From the NCBI GenBank assembly GCA_030528145.1, contig JAUMZK010000007.1:1-64000 (forward strand): a stretch of 64,000 nucleotides of DNA, read 5' to 3'. The position numbers and the translations under genes are program-made. Origin of the DNA: Actinomycetaceae bacterium (GTDB lineage: Bacteria; Actinomycetota; Actinomycetes; Actinomycetales; Actinomycetaceae). A model generated the notes under the pieces. That model saw nothing but the letters and a program-made list of their open reading frames with translations, had not been told where the DNA came from and made no database searches. Of this stretch, positions 16,723-26,001 are shown in pieces; the stretch's first letter is position 1; every line of letters begins with the position of its first letter.

Positions 16723-17759
16723 GCCTTAGTACCGGACTTTTCCTCACTGTTTTACTGCTAGCAGTAAACGCGTTTTTCGTGGCCAGCGAATTTGCTGTTA
16801 CTTCCAGCCGCCGCCCCCAAATCATGCCACTAGCAGAACAGGGCAGTGCGCGCGCGAAAGATGCGCTGTGGGCTTTAGAACACGTGTCATTAATGTTGGC
16901 AGTTTGCCAGTTAGGCATTACTTTGGCATCAACCGCCTTGGGGACCGTAGCAGAACCTGCTTTGGCGCAACTAGTTTTGCCGTTAGTTCGCGTACTTGGG
17001 CTACCAGCAGAGGTAGCTCACGGTGTTGCGGTGGCGGTCGCCCTCGTAATTGTGCTGTATCTGCACGTAGTAGCGGGGGAAATGGTGCCCAAGAATCTGA
17101 CTGTCAGTGCGCCTACCAAGATGGTTCTCGCCCTCGCCCCGATTTTGGTGCGAATTGGGCGTGTATGCAAACCCGTGGTGGAAGCCATGGACCATTTTGC
17201 GAACCGACTGTTGCGACTGGTCGGGGTGGAACCCAAAAGCGAAGTCGTGCAGGCTTTTACCGCCGAAGAAGTGGCATCCATAGTTGAGCTTTCAGCCGCC
17301 GAGGGGGTTCTTAGCGACGACTTGGGATTACTGAGCGGTACTTTAGAATTTAGTGCCGAACAAGTAGACGCCGTCATGGTTCCCACCGCGCAATTAGTGT
17401 GTTTACCGGCAGTCATCACCCCTGCAGATGTCGAAGCGGCTGTTGCAAAGACCGGGTTTTCCCGCTTCCCTTTGCGTAAAAGTACCGCGGACGCAGACCT
17501 CGTCGGGTATATTCACGTCAAGGACATCCTTTACGCAGACGCCACTACCCGCACCGAACCTGTCGATCCGTGGCGCATCCGCACCTTGCCGGTGGCCAAA
17601 ATTAATGACCAAGTCGAGGACGCTTTACGAATTATGCAAAAGACAGGTGTGCATTTAGCCCAGGTTGTGGACGGCGAACGCACCGTAGGCGTAATCTTTC
17701 TTGAAGACATTCTCGAAGAACTCATAGGGGAAATTCGCGACGCATTGCAACGAAAATGA
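16719..17759 (+). CDS. CNNM/CorC-type membrane protein with CBS domains (second copy)
   Basis: 346 residues from the ATG at 16719 (ATGA overlap). Same CNNM core as its neighbour: FVASEFAVTSSRRPQ, GEMVPKNLTVS, then a CBS pair ending in VVDGERTVGVIFLEDILEEL. It is about 100 residues shorter because it stops right after the CBS domains and lacks the CorC/HlyC C-terminal domain. The two are probably an old tandem duplication acting as a heteromer; the partnership is inferred from coupling. Confidence 0.88.
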   Translation: MSLSTGLFLTVLLLAVNAFFVASEFAVTSSRRPQIMPLAEQGSARAKDALWALEHVSLMLAVCQLGITLASTALGTVAEPALAQLVLPLVRVLGLPAEVAHGVAVAVALVIVLYLHVVAGEMVPKNLTVSAPTKMVLALAPILVRIGRVCKPVVEAMDHFANRLLRLVGVEPKSEVVQAFTAEEVASIVELSAAEGVLSDDLGLLSGTLEFSAEQVDAVMVPTAQLVCLPAVITPADVEAAVAKTGFSRFPLRKSTADADLVGYIHVKDILYADATTRTEPVDPWRIRTLPVAKINDQVEDALRIMQKTGVHLAQVVDGERTVGVIFLEDILEELIGEIRDALQRK

Positions 17760-17799
17760 GACGGACGTGCTCGGAAATGTGGTGAAGGCAAAAAAGAGC

Positions 17800-17828
17800 T
17801 TGTGAGAAAACTGTCAATTTGATATAAA
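17800..17828 (+). promoter_or_regulatory. Sigma-A-type promoter for the M23 peptidase gene
   Basis: TTGTGA (17800-17805), a 17-base spacer and TATAAA (17823-17828). The start of transcription would be near 17835, leaving a short leader containing AGGGAGGG at 17852-17859. Confidence 0.5.
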
Positions 17829-17863
17829 AACGTTATCGTTTCGTAATGGTCAGGGAGGGAAGC

Positions 17864-18649
17864 TTGCGACCAAGCCGCGTGCGAAATCGCAAAGTGCCAC
17901 GGGCAAAGAAGGTCCGCCGCGCTGGCGTACTTGCCGGGCTAGGAATAGTCACGGTGGCATTGCCTCTTTCTGGCATTGTGGGCATCAATCCCACCGTGGC
18001 GCGCGCCCAAGAAGGCTTGGACTTTCCCCTCGAAGATAGTTGGGCGGGGGTGCGCACTAACACTGTCACCATGAAGTCGGCGGCAGAACTGAGTGCAGTA
18101 GCCGCGCCCGCATCGGTGGCGCGCGTACGCACCAGTGCAGAAATGGCTAAATGCCAGGTGGAAACTTCCACGGGGGAACGCCAAGTATTTGCCAATGAGA
18201 ACGACGAAGTGGTAATGCCACTGCCGGAAAACTCCTTCGTTTATGCCTCACCTTTTGGTGCGCGCTACCACCCGATTTTTCACACTATGAAGGTTCACGA
18301 GGGCGTTGACATGGCCGCCCCTCAAGGCACGCCCGTCTTCGCCATTGCCGATGGCGAAGTTACCGAGGTCGGTCCAAACGGCGGCGGTGGCAACACCATT
18401 TACATCAAACATACTTTGAAGAATGGTGAAACTTTCTCCTCTGGTTATCTGCACCTTTTGGATGGATCTATGCGGGTAAAGGTAGGCGATAAGGTCAAAG
18501 CCGGGCAGGTTATTGCGAACGTGGGGTCCACGGGAAATTCTACGGGACCGCACTTACATTTTGAGATCCGCCCAAATAAAGATCCCATCGATCCGGTTCC
18601 CTGGTTGAAAGAACACCAGGCTGTCCCGGTAGGAACGAAACATTGCTAG
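17864..18649 (+). CDS. Secreted M23-family peptidoglycan endopeptidase
   Basis: 261 residues from a TTG at 17864, chosen because AGGGAGGG ends four bases upstream; an ATG at 17846 has no such site. A basic N-terminus and a hydrophobic stretch (AGVLAGLGIVTVALPLSGIV) end at a signal-peptidase-like ARA. The C-terminal M23 domain has HEGVDMAAPQGTPV, with the H-x(3)-D zinc ligands, and TGPHLHFEIR with the HxH pair. Likely cleaves peptidoglycan cross-links outside the cell. Its stop overlaps the GDPD gene by 7 bases. Confidence 0.85.
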   Translation: MRPSRVRNRKVPRAKKVRRAGVLAGLGIVTVALPLSGIVGINPTVARAQEGLDFPLEDSWAGVRTNTVTMKSAAELSAVAAPASVARVRTSAEMAKCQVETSTGERQVFANENDEVVMPLPENSFVYASPFGARYHPIFHTMKVHEGVDMAAPQGTPVFAIADGEVTEVGPNGGGGNTIYIKHTLKNGETFSSGYLHLLDGSMRVKVGDKVKAGQVIANVGSTGNSTGPHLHFEIRPNKDPIDPVPWLKEHQAVPVGTKHC

Positions 18650-19401
18650 TGCGCGCATTTGCCCACCGTGGCGGTGGATTAGAGGCCGAAGAAAATACGC
18701 TGGAATCCTTCTTTTATGCCCATGATCTTGGGTATCGTCGCATCGAAACGGATGCGCATTTGAGCCATGACGGGCAAGTGATACTGAACCATGACCCGGA
18801 CTTATCGCGCGTATTTGGCGTAAATGCCCAATTATCGGCATTGTCTTGGCGCCAGTTAGCGTCTTTGCGCGGCAAAAATGGGGGGCGGTTGTTGCGCCTT
18901 CGCGACGCTTTGGCATTGTTTCCGGATACGTACTTCAATGTGGATGCGAAGCATCCTGCGGTGGTCGACAGGCTTTTCGAGGACGTTGCGCGCGCCCACG
19001 CCCTCGATCGCGTTAACTTTGCTTCCTTTCAGGCTGCCTCGCTGCGACGGCTGCGACAACTCGGGGCGAAACATACTGCGCTGACGATGCCAGAAATAGC
19101 TGCTCTTAAAATTCGTTCCGTCCTCAAAATGGGACCAGGGAACTTGCGGCACCTTGTCGCTGCGGGTATTGAGTGCGTGCAGATTCCCACCTCGCACACA
19201 GGCGTAGACCTTACTTCCGCAGATTTTGTGGACACTGCCCACGAGGCGGGACTAAAAATTGATTACTGGACCATCGATGATCGCAGTGAAATTCGTCGCC
19301 TTCTAGAAATAGGTGCCGACGGCATAATAACTGACCGTCCTGCTGTCCTCAAAGAAGTATTACTTGACATGGGATGTTGGGAAGGGCGCAGCGCGGCGTA
19401 G
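18643..19401 (+). CDS. Glycerophosphodiester phosphodiesterase
   Basis: 252 residues. Hydrolyses glycerophosphodiesters to glycerol-3-phosphate and an alcohol. FAHRGGG holds the catalytic His-Arg, ENTLESF and RRIETDAHLS the metal-binding Glu and Glu-x-Asp, NHDPDLSRVFG the second His; SAEFVD-like and YWTIDD segments complete the TIM barrel. No signal peptide, so cytoplasmic. Start is TTG at 18643 with AGGAACG six bases upstream; GTG at 18649 is possible. Coupled to the preceding peptidase. Confidence 0.88.
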   Translation: MLVRAFAHRGGGLEAEENTLESFFYAHDLGYRRIETDAHLSHDGQVILNHDPDLSRVFGVNAQLSALSWRQLASLRGKNGGRLLRLRDALALFPDTYFNVDAKHPAVVDRLFEDVARAHALDRVNFASFQAASLRRLRQLGAKHTALTMPEIAALKIRSVLKMGPGNLRHLVAAGIECVQIPTSHTGVDLTSADFVDTAHEAGLKIDYWTIDDRSEIRRLLEIGADGIITDRPAVLKEVLLDMGCWEGRSAA

Positions 19402-19485
19402 CTCCCATGCGCGCAAATCCGGTGAAGTAGGGGTAGCGCCGGTTGTGTCTGGCGCTGTCGCAGTACAACTGTGGGCAAGAAAAAG

Positions 19486-19558
19486 CGCCCCGAACAGGAC
19501 TCGAACCTGCGACCTTTCGCTCCGGAGGCGAACGCTCTATCCGCTGAGCTATCGGGGC
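19486..19558 (-). tRNA. tRNA-Arg (anticodon CCG)
   Basis: 73 bases. Acceptor arms GCCCCGA and TCGGGGC pair fully; the anticodon loop reads CTCCGGA, giving CCG; the T loop GGTTCGAGTCC is canonical. The CCA end is not encoded. Confidence 0.95.
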
Positions 19559-19604
19559 TAGCGCCCTCCAACTTTATCACTTTTGGGGGAGGGCAAAAAA
19601 TTGG

Positions 19605-20060
19605 CTACTTTTGATGTTTCGTGTCGTAGTCGCTCAGCAGGTCAATGCGGCGTTGGTGCCGTTCTTCATTCGACCACGGTTCGTCAATGAAAGCTTGGGC
19701 AATTGCAATAATTTCCGGTAGTTCGTGCATGCGCCCGCCGATACCTAGCACTTGCGCATTGTTATGGGCGCGCGCCAGTTTCGCGGTTTCAATAGACCAG
19801 CCGAGGGCCGCGCGAATGCCTGCCACCCGGTTTGCCGCAATCTGTTCCCCGTTTCCGGAACCGCCGAAAACGAACCCGAGGCTTCCGGGGTCGTCTTTGA
19901 CTGCCTGAGCGCAGGCAATACACATTGGTGGGTAATCATCCATAGGTTCGTAAGTGGTGGCTCCGTGGTCAATGATTTCGTGACCTTTTTCTGTAAAGTG
20001 GGCTTTGACCGCTTCTTTCGCTTCAAAGCCAGCATGGTCCGCAGCAAGGTGAATTCTCAT
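19605..20060 (-). CDS. rpiB: Ribose-5-phosphate isomerase B
   Basis: 151 residues, normal for RpiB/LacAB. Interconverts ribose-5-phosphate and ribulose-5-phosphate in the pentose phosphate pathway. IHLAADHAGFEAKEAVK is the phosphate- and substrate-binding N-terminus; GSGNGEQIAANRVAGIRAAL has the conserved SGNGE/A loop where most family members have the catalytic Cys nearby; ARAHNNAQVLGIGGR follows. Single gene, transcribed toward tRNA-Arg. Confidence 0.93.
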   Translation of the reverse strand: MRIHLAADHAGFEAKEAVKAHFTEKGHEIIDHGATTYEPMDDYPPMCIACAQAVKDDPGSLGFVFGGSGNGEQIAANRVAGIRAALGWSIETAKLARAHNNAQVLGIGGRMHELPEIIAIAQAFIDEPWSNEERHQRRIDLLSDYDTKHQK

Positions 20061-20240
20061 GCACTCACCATAGCATTGCGCCGCAGCGCAATTTAGGAGA
20101 TAACGTCCCGCGTGGGCGGAACCAAGCCAGGGAAGGACTACGAGTCCACCGCTCGCGAAATTGGTAAATGTGAAAAGGAAGCCGGGGATAAAAGGAGAAT
20201 TCTGAACCTACACTGCTGTGCCAAAGGGGTAATTACGGCA

Positions 20241-20286
20241 CTGCATAAAAGCATATTTTGCTTCATAGTTTCATATGCTGCATAAA
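20241..20286. promoter_or_regulatory. Repeat-rich AT tract upstream of argS
   Basis: CTGCATAAA occurs twice (20241-20249 and 20278-20286), and between them AGCATAT (20250-20256) faces ATATGCT (20273-20279). The block sits 38-83 bases before the argS GTG and may carry the promoter and an operator. No sequence match to a known riboswitch or T-box is seen. Confidence 0.35.
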
Positions 20287-20323
20287 TTATCGAGTATTGT
20301 TACTTTCCAGGTAGTGTTAAGGC

Positions 20324-21997
20324 GTGACTCCTGAAGAACTTTCTGAATTTATTAGCAAGATTTTGATGGACCTCAAAACCGCGGGGGAGCTTGCGCTTGA
20401 GGGCGATCTGCCTCCGGTCAAAGTTGAGCGTCCGCGAAACCGCGACTATGGCGACTGGGCAACCAACGTCGCCATGCAACTTGCCAAGCGGGCGGGCACA
20501 AATCCGCGCGCTTTGGCGGAATTATTGGCTTCGAAAATGGGCGAAAATGCGGCCATTAAAGCGGTAGAAGTAGCTGGACCTGGCTTCCTAAACGTTCGTT
20601 TGAATGCGGGCGCTGCCGGGGAATTGGTGCGCACTATTTTGGCGGCAGGTCCCGACTATGGTAAGGGTAACGGCTTAGCCGGACGCGTTATTAACCTGGA
20701 ATTTGTGTCTGCTAATCCGACTGGTCCCATTCATATTGGTGGTGCCCGTTGGGCGGCGGTATGTGATGCTATGGCGCGCGTGTTTTCCGCAGCTGGTGCC
20801 GAAGTTATTCGCGAATACTATTTTAACGATCACGGTAGCCAAATTGATCATTTCAGCGCCTCGTTGTTGGCGCGCGCGAAAGGACGCGAAGTTCCCGAGG
20901 ACGGCTACGGCGGTCAGTACATTTCCGACGTTGCCCAGCAAGTCATTGATGACGCACTGGCAGCTGGGGAACCGGATCCGCGCGATCTGCCCGAGGACGA
21001 AGCCCAGGAAGTTTTCCGCGCGCGCGGCGTCGAGCTGATGTTTGACGAGATCAAGCGGTCTATGTATAATTTCCGCACCCATTTTGACGTGTACTTCCAC
21101 GAACAGTCCCTACACGACTCGGGGGCGGTTACCAAGGCCATTGAGAAGTTGCGTGAACGTGGCGCCGTTTACGACGAGGGCGGTGCCGTGTGGATTCGTT
21201 CTTCGGCTTTCGGGGACGATAAGGATCGCGTAATTATCAAGTCCAACGGGGAACCGGCTTATTTCGCCGCCGATATTGCGTATTACTTGGATAAGCGTCG
21301 GCGGGGTGCGAACTGGTGCCTGTACTTCTTTGGTGCTGACCATCATGGCTACATTGGGCGCATGTATGCGATGGTGCGTGCTTTCGGGGACGAAGCCGGA
21401 CCGGGCAAGAACATGGAAATCCAAATTGGTCAGATGGTCAGCTTGGTGCGCAGCGGAGAACCCGTGCGTATGTCCAAGCGCGCTGGAACCGTGGTGACTT
21501 TGGAAGACCTGGTGGATGCTGTGGGCGTCGACGCTGCCCGCTTCAACCTAATCCGTTCCACGGTGGATACTACTTTGGAATTAGATCTGGATGTGGTGTC
21601 TTCGCACACCAACGAAAATCCGGTTTACTACGTGCAGTACGCGCACGCGCGCACAGCAGCAGTGGCTCGTAACGCCGCCGAACATGGAGTAGAGGGCGAA
21701 TTCGATCCCACCGCCCTCGACGCCCCGGCAGATAGTGAGCTGCTGGGAACATTAGCGCGTTTCCCCGAAGTGGTGGCGCAGTCGGCGCAACTATCGGAAC
21801 CTCACAGGGTAGCGCGTTATCTGGAGGAACTCGCGGGTGCATACCACGGGTGGTATTCCAAGACGCGCGTCACCCCCCGTGGTGATGACCCTGTGGAAGC
21901 AGGTCACATTGCCCGCCTCTACTTGTCGAATGCGACCCGTCAGGTACTGGAGAACGGCTTGGAGCTGCTCGGCGTTTCTGCGCCTGATCGCATGTAG
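20324..21997 (+). CDS. argS: Arginyl-tRNA synthetase
   Basis: 557 residues; class I synthetase charging tRNA-Arg. The N-terminal Add-1 domain is followed by [19 protein letters not shown], where HIGG is the HIGH motif, and [13 protein letters not shown], the KMSKS equivalent. The DALR anticodon-binding domain ends the protein. GTG start; the upstream bases include AGGTAG but no strong ribosome-binding site. First gene of the conserved argS-hom-thrB-rho-atp block, closed by a strong terminator. Confidence 0.95.
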   Translation: MTPEELSEFISKILMDLKTAGELALEGDLPPVKVERPRNRDYGDWATNVAMQLAKRAGTNPRALAELLASKMGENAAIKAVEVAGPGFLNVRLNAGAAGELVRTILAAGPDYGKGNGLAGRVINLEFVSANPTGPIHIGGARWAAVCDAMARVFSAAGAEVIREYYFNDHGSQIDHFSASLLARAKGREVPEDGYGGQYISDVAQQVIDDALAAGEPDPRDLPEDEAQEVFRARGVELMFDEIKRSMYNFRTHFDVYFHEQSLHDSGAVTKAIEKLRERGAVYDEGGAVWIRSSAFGDDKDRVIIKSNGEPAYFAADIAYYLDKRRRGANWCLYFFGADHHGYIGRMYAMVRAFGDEAGPGKNMEIQIGQMVSLVRSGEPVRMSKRAGTVVTLEDLVDAVGVDAARFNLIRSTVDTTLELDLDVVSSHTNENPVYYVQYAHARTAAVARNAAEHGVEGEFDPTALDAPADSELLGTLARFPEVVAQSAQLSEPHRVARYLEELAGAYHGWYSKTRVTPRGDDPVEAGHIARLYLSNATRQVLENGLELLGVSAPDRM

Positions 21998-22020
21998 CAG
22001 GTGCAATGACTGGCACGTAA

Positions 22021-22057
22021 AGGATTGCCAGCCTTCCGGCTGGCAATCCTTATTTTT
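22021..22057 (+). terminator. Intrinsic terminator of argS
   Basis: AGGATTGCCAGCC (22021-22033), loop TTCC, GGCTGGCAATCCT (22038-22050), followed by a T-rich run to 22057. A textbook 13-bp stem terminator that separates argS from the arcA region. Confidence 0.92.
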
Positions 22058-22836
22058 TTGGGGGGACTATCAAAATCGGGTGTGTTCTACGCGCATGCAG
22101 TGCGTTTTGGACGGCTGTATAACCTGGCGCATAAGCGGCAATATTGTGTCGTTTGTAGTCCGCATGTTGAGAACATGGAACGGCAGAATACGCGTTTTCG
22201 CGAAAATAGGGACCTAAGTCCTGGCAGGGTTTTTGGATTATTTTTATACTCAGCAAGCCCTGAGTTAAATGGTGTTGATACTGATAAAGGTCGGTTTGGC
22301 GGCGGTTGTGGAGGGGGTAGTGAGGTGATAGCAGGAAAACTATCAAACATTTTTATGCGCGTGTACAAAAATGATAGTGAATGTAATATGAGTAATTACG
22401 TGATCTGCTCTCACGTCTTTGAATAACTATTTTTCCGCGAATACGCGCTCTCGTGTGATGTGGTGTTGTTTTTAGCCCAAAAAGGTTTCAGGTTGTACTT
22501 TTTGCATTTCGAGCACTGCATAGCATTTGTGATATTTATGCGACCTATGCGAATGGTAAAGCAGATTCAAATTTGCTGCGCAATTTCTTCAAAACTGTCC
22601 AATAATGAGATTGGCAAAGCGGATGTGAATCCATCTACTACTGGGAGGAATTATGGGCAATGACGCTCTCGCGACAATATTGCCCTCCCAAAGCACGAAA
22701 CCAGGGGAAGTAAAAACTTTTCTTGCTACTTTCAGTAGCTTTTGGGGCTAGTTCGATGGTTGGGGCTGGGATGTAGTCAGCACTGGTACTGGAATGGACC
22801 AAGTTAACACCTACCCTATTTTCAAAGGAGAAAAAT
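22058..22836. other. Gene-poor region between argS and arcA
   Basis: About 780 bases, more AT-rich than its neighbours and with no long credible gene. It holds a possible promoter (CTGGCA at 22221 with TATACT at 22245-22250), two TGAAT half-sites near 22377 and 22420 that resemble ArgR boxes, and a 32-codon frame at 22653 with a strong ribosome-binding site. Longer open frames here start inside the argS terminator or lack ribosome-binding sites. No copy of the GAGGACG motif is present. Confidence 0.6.
22653..22751 (+). CDS. Possible 32-residue leader peptide upstream of arcA
   Basis: ATG at 22653 is preceded by GGGAGGAA (22643-22650), one of the best ribosome-binding sites in the window. The 32-residue product starts MGNDALATILP and ends FSSFWG; it has no Arg codons. 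A 6-bp hairpin GCTACT-TTC-AGTAGC followed by TTTT (22725-22743) lies at its 3' end. The stop is 85 bases before arcA. A regulatory leader or a small protein are both possible; coding status is unproven. Confidence 0.4.
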   Translation: MGNDALATILPSQSTKPGEVKTFLATFSSFWG

Positions 22837-24087
22837 ATGAATGACAAGAAATACGGTGTCTACTCTGAAGTTGGTAAGCTTCGTAAGGTAATCGTGTGTA
22901 AGCCGGACTTGGCACACTTGCGCATTACGCCAGGCAACTGCCAAGACCTGTTGTTCGATGATGTTTTGTGGGTAGAAAAAGCGCGTCAACATCACGACGA
23001 ATTCACATCTATTCTCAAAGACCGAGACATTGAGGTTTTGGATCTGCAAGAAATGCTTACAGATATTTGCAGAACTAAAAAGGGTAGATCCTGGATTCTT
23101 GATCGCAAGGTCACTTCGGATGCGATAAACGAAATTATCCTCGCGGACGTGCGTGCCTACCTTGACGAAATGGACGCTGCAGAACTGGCGCGCATCCTCA
23201 TAGGTGGCATCAATTTGGACGAAATTCCAGACGAGGTCGGTGGATGCTACAAAGAAGCGTTGACGCCAGAAGGTAAAAATCTAGAAGAATGGCTGTTCAC
23301 GCCGCTTCCAAACACCCAATTTACGCGCGATCCATCCACGTGGATATTCGGTGGTGTCAGCCTGAATCCAATGTTCTGGCCGGCACGTCAACAAGAAACA
23401 CTGCTATTCAAAGCCGTTTACACCCTGCACTCCGAATTTGCAGGCGGCGACTTTGAAACTTGGTTCGGTGATCCCGAAAAGATGTGGCACCCCAACACCT
23501 GCCTCGAAGGGGGCGACGTTATGCCTGTAAAGGACGGCATCGTCCTCATCGGCATGGGAGAACGTTCCTCACTAAACGCCAGCACCGAACTGGCAAAGAG
23601 ACTGTTCGCAACAGGTGCTGCAGAACGCGTAATCGTGGCGCGTCTGCCAAAGACCCGCGCGGCAATGCACTTGGATACCATCTTTACATTCTGCGCTGAG
23701 GACGTCCTCAACGCATATATGCCTTACATCGACAATACTTGGACGCTATCGTTACGCCCCGACGAATCAAAGCCAGGTGGAATTGATATCCGCCGTGACG
23801 GTACTAAGCTGATAGACACCATGAACGAAGCGCTTGGGGTAAAGTTCAACATGGTGAAAACTGGTGGAGACTACTTCAATGTAGAACGCGAACAGTGGAA
23901 CGACGCCAACAACACCGTAGCCCTCGAACCAGGAGTTGTAGTTTCCTACGCTTCTAACGTTCACACCAACAAAGGGCTGCGCGATGCGGGCATTGAAGTC
24001 ATCGAAATCGATGGCTCCGAGCTTGGGCGCGGACGCGGTGGATCGCGTTGCATGACCTGCCCGGTTCTGCGCGACCCGTTGTACTAA
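22837..24087 (+). CDS. arcA: Arginine deiminase
   Basis: 416 residues. Converts arginine to citrulline and ammonia, the first step of the energy-yielding ADI pathway. [18 protein letters not shown] is the N-terminal signature, FTRDPSTWI holds the catalytic Asp region, [13 protein letters not shown] the Glu/Gly block, and the C-terminal [13 protein letters not shown] holds the nucleophilic Cys. Strong ribosome-binding site AAAGGAG. No ornithine carbamoyltransferase, carbamate kinase or arginine/ornithine antiporter is in the window. The following argR is probably its regulator. Confidence 0.96.
   Translation: MNDKKYGVYSEVGKLRKVIVCKPDLAHLRITPGNCQDLLFDDVLWVEKARQHHDEFTSILKDRDIEVLDLQEMLTDICRTKKGRSWILDRKVTSDAINEIILADVRAYLDEMDAAELARILIGGINLDEIPDEVGGCYKEALTPEGKNLEEWLFTPLPNTQFTRDPSTWIFGGVSLNPMFWPARQQETLLFKAVYTLHSEFAGGDFETWFGDPEKMWHPNTCLEGGDVMPVKDGIVLIGMGERSSLNASTELAKRLFATGAAERVIVARLPKTRAAMHLDTIFTFCAEDVLNAYMPYIDNTWTLSLRPDESKPGGIDIRRDGTKLIDTMNEALGVKFNMVKTGGDYFNVEREQWNDANNTVALEPGVVVSYASNVHTNKGLRDAGIEVIEIDGSELGRGRGGSRCMTCPVLRDPLY
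23698..23709. repeat. Inverted pair of the 7-mer inside arcA
   Basis: GAGGACGTCCTC is a perfect 12-bp palindrome made of two overlapping opposite copies of the motif, encoding Glu-Asp-Val-Leu. Confidence 0.85.
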
Positions 24088-24169
24088 ACCCACTGAACAC
24101 GGGGACGGCATTGGGCTGCCCCCATATTTTGCCTCAGAAATGAAAACGTTTGACAAGCTCAGGACAGAT

Positions 24170-24697
24170 ATGACCGACACTAACCCTGCTACCGAAAAAC
24201 GTTACCCGTACTCCAAAATTGCGCGCCACATCCTGATAGCCCGCATTTTGGGGACCGAACACATCGCGTCGCAAGACGAATTACGCGACAAACTAGCAGA
24301 AAAAGGAATCCTTTCAACACAATCTACAGTTTCACGCGACTTGGCAGAAATGGGCGTCACCAGAACTCACACGAGCGAAGGGAAAAAACGCTACATTCTG
24401 CCCTCCCTGGCGGCAAACACCGTCCTGAACGGTCCTGAAAACGGCGGCATAGAGCGGTTGACTAAACTCTGCGAAACCCTAATAGTTGTAGTCGAAAATG
24501 TCTCCAACTTTATTTCTATCCGTACGCCCGCAGGCGCTGGTCAGCTGCTAGCCTCCGCTCTCGACAATGCCGACCTGCCAGAAATGGTTTCATGCGTAGG
24601 GGGAAATGACACTATACATGTGATGTGTCGCAGCCCGCATTCTGCCAGTGCATTACGAGACAAACTCATTGCTTTAGCCGAACAGGACCCGCAATAA
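24170..24697 (+). CDS. argR: Arginine repressor/activator ArgR
   Basis: 175 residues from the ATG at 24170 (AGGA five bases upstream; an ATG ten codons earlier has none). N-terminal winged helix: QDELRDKLAEKGILSTQSTVSRDLAEMG, with the SQ/TVSRD recognition helix. C-terminal hexamerisation and arginine-binding domain: VSNFISIRTPAGAGQLLASALDN, then GNDTIHVMCRS, corresponding to the usual GTPGAA..A..LD and G-D-DT motifs, slightly divergent. It follows arcA by 82 bases, and no arginine biosynthesis genes are near, so control of arginine catabolism is likely. Confidence 0.92.
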   Translation: MTDTNPATEKRYPYSKIARHILIARILGTEHIASQDELRDKLAEKGILSTQSTVSRDLAEMGVTRTHTSEGKKRYILPSLAANTVLNGPENGGIERLTKLCETLIVVVENVSNFISIRTPAGAGQLLASALDNADLPEMVSCVGGNDTIHVMCRSPHSASALRDKLIALAEQDPQ

Positions 24698-24753
24698 ATT
24701 CATCTTGCCACCGCCCTCACCTAGACTCGAAGTACAGCGAGGAAAGGACAGCG

Positions 24754-26001
24754 GTGGCTAATTCTTTAAAAATCGCCCTCCTGGGGTGTGGAACGGTAGG
24801 TAGCGAAGTGGTACGTTTACTTCAGCAAAATGCCGAAATATACCGGAACCGGTGTGGGCGTCCTCTGGAAATAATTGGTATTGCTGTTGCTGATCCGAAG
24901 CGAGCGCGTCCAACGTGGGTTGATTCGCACCTACTAACCACGGATGCGTCCTCAATAATCGAGCGCGCAGATATCGTAATAGAACTAATAGGGGGAATTG
25001 GTCTTACCGCGCAGCTGGTGGAAAGCGCGCTTGCAAGCGGTAAAAGTGTTGTTACAGGAAATAAGGCAGCCTTGGCGACGCACGGTGAAAAGTGGTTCAC
25101 CCTCGCCGAGCAGCGTGGCGCCAGGATCGGCTATGAAGCCGCCGTAGCTGGCGCTGTGCCCATTGTGGCGGCGCTGCAAAACAGCTTGGCAGGGGACCGG
25201 GTAAGATCTTTCGCAGGAATCCTTAACGGGACTACCAATTTCATGCTGCAGCAAATGGGGCAGGGGCAAAGTTACGAGGACGCTCTGACCAAAGCACAGC
25301 AGTTAGGCTACGCTGAAGCTGATCCCACGGCAGATGTTGAAGGATATGATGCTGCCGCCAAGTGTGCGCTGCTGGCAAACCTGGCTTTTGGCACTGCCGC
25401 TACCTTAGAATCTGTGCCCACACAGGGGATTAAGGCGCTCACAGTCACTGATAACCAGGAGGCCGCTGCTTTCAGGCAAGTAATAAAGCTGGTGGCCGTC
25501 GGCATTTTGGGCGAGGACGCCGCATACGTTGGGGTCTTGCCTGCCAGCGTGCCTGCCCGCAGCCAAATCGGGCAAACCGGTGGAGCGAATAATGCTGTGC
25601 GCGTTTGTGCAGACGCAGCCGGAATACTAACTTTCAGTGGCGCCGGCGCGGGGGGAGCGCCCACCGCCAGCGCCGTCCTCGGCGACCTGGTGCGAATTGC
25701 CAGTGGAACACAAAAGCAACACACCCCCAAAAGCGCTGCTGGAAAAGACCCCCTAAAGATTCGCGAACTGGGCGAATATCCGCTCAAATACCGGCTACGT
25801 ACCACTTTACGAGACCCACACGTGCTGCCAGAACTGGGTGCAGCAAAAATCGTGAGCAAGACGCTGCCGGGCGAGGACGATGACCGGATATTCGTCCTCA
25901 CCAATGCCATAACTGGCGGCGAACTGGCAGAAATAAAACGGCAAATTACCGCTGCAGGCAGTGAAATAGAAGCAGAAATGGTGGTGCTTGATGCAAATTA
26001 A
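24754..26001 (+). CDS. hom: Homoserine dehydrogenase
   Basis: 415 residues from a GTG at 24754, with GAGGAAAGGA just upstream; the open frame extends further but that part overlaps argR. Reduces aspartate semialdehyde to homoserine for threonine and methionine. KIALLGCGTVGSEVVRL is the NAD(P) loop; VVTGNKAAL, GYEAAVAGAVPIV and GILNGTTNFML are the catalytic blocks; the last 75 residues form an ACT-like domain for threonine feedback. Its end overlaps thrB. Confidence 0.95.
   Translation: MANSLKIALLGCGTVGSEVVRLLQQNAEIYRNRCGRPLEIIGIAVADPKRARPTWVDSHLLTTDASSIIERADIVIELIGGIGLTAQLVESALASGKSVVTGNKAALATHGEKWFTLAEQRGARIGYEAAVAGAVPIVAALQNSLAGDRVRSFAGILNGTTNFMLQQMGQGQSYEDALTKAQQLGYAEADPTADVEGYDAAAKCALLANLAFGTAATLESVPTQGIKALTVTDNQEAAAFRQVIKLVAVGILGEDAAYVGVLPASVPARSQIGQTGGANNAVRVCADAAGILTFSGAGAGGAPTASAVLGDLVRIASGTQKQHTPKSAAGKDPLKIRELGEYPLKYRLRTTLRDPHVLPELGAAKIVSKTLPGEDDDRIFVLTNAITGGELAEIKRQITAAGSEIEAEMVVLDAN

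Noticed and set aside
22025..22426. 133-codon plus-strand frame after argS
   Set aside because: Starts inside the argS terminator hairpin, has no ribosome-binding site, and its product shows no domain.
24149..24172. TTTGACAAGCTCAGGACAG upstream of argR as a dispersed repeat
   Set aside because: Similar strings recur in some genomes, but only one copy is seen here, so no repeat is claimed.
25308..25910. 200-codon minus-strand frame
   Set aside because: Lies entirely opposite hom, which has clear catalytic blocks.
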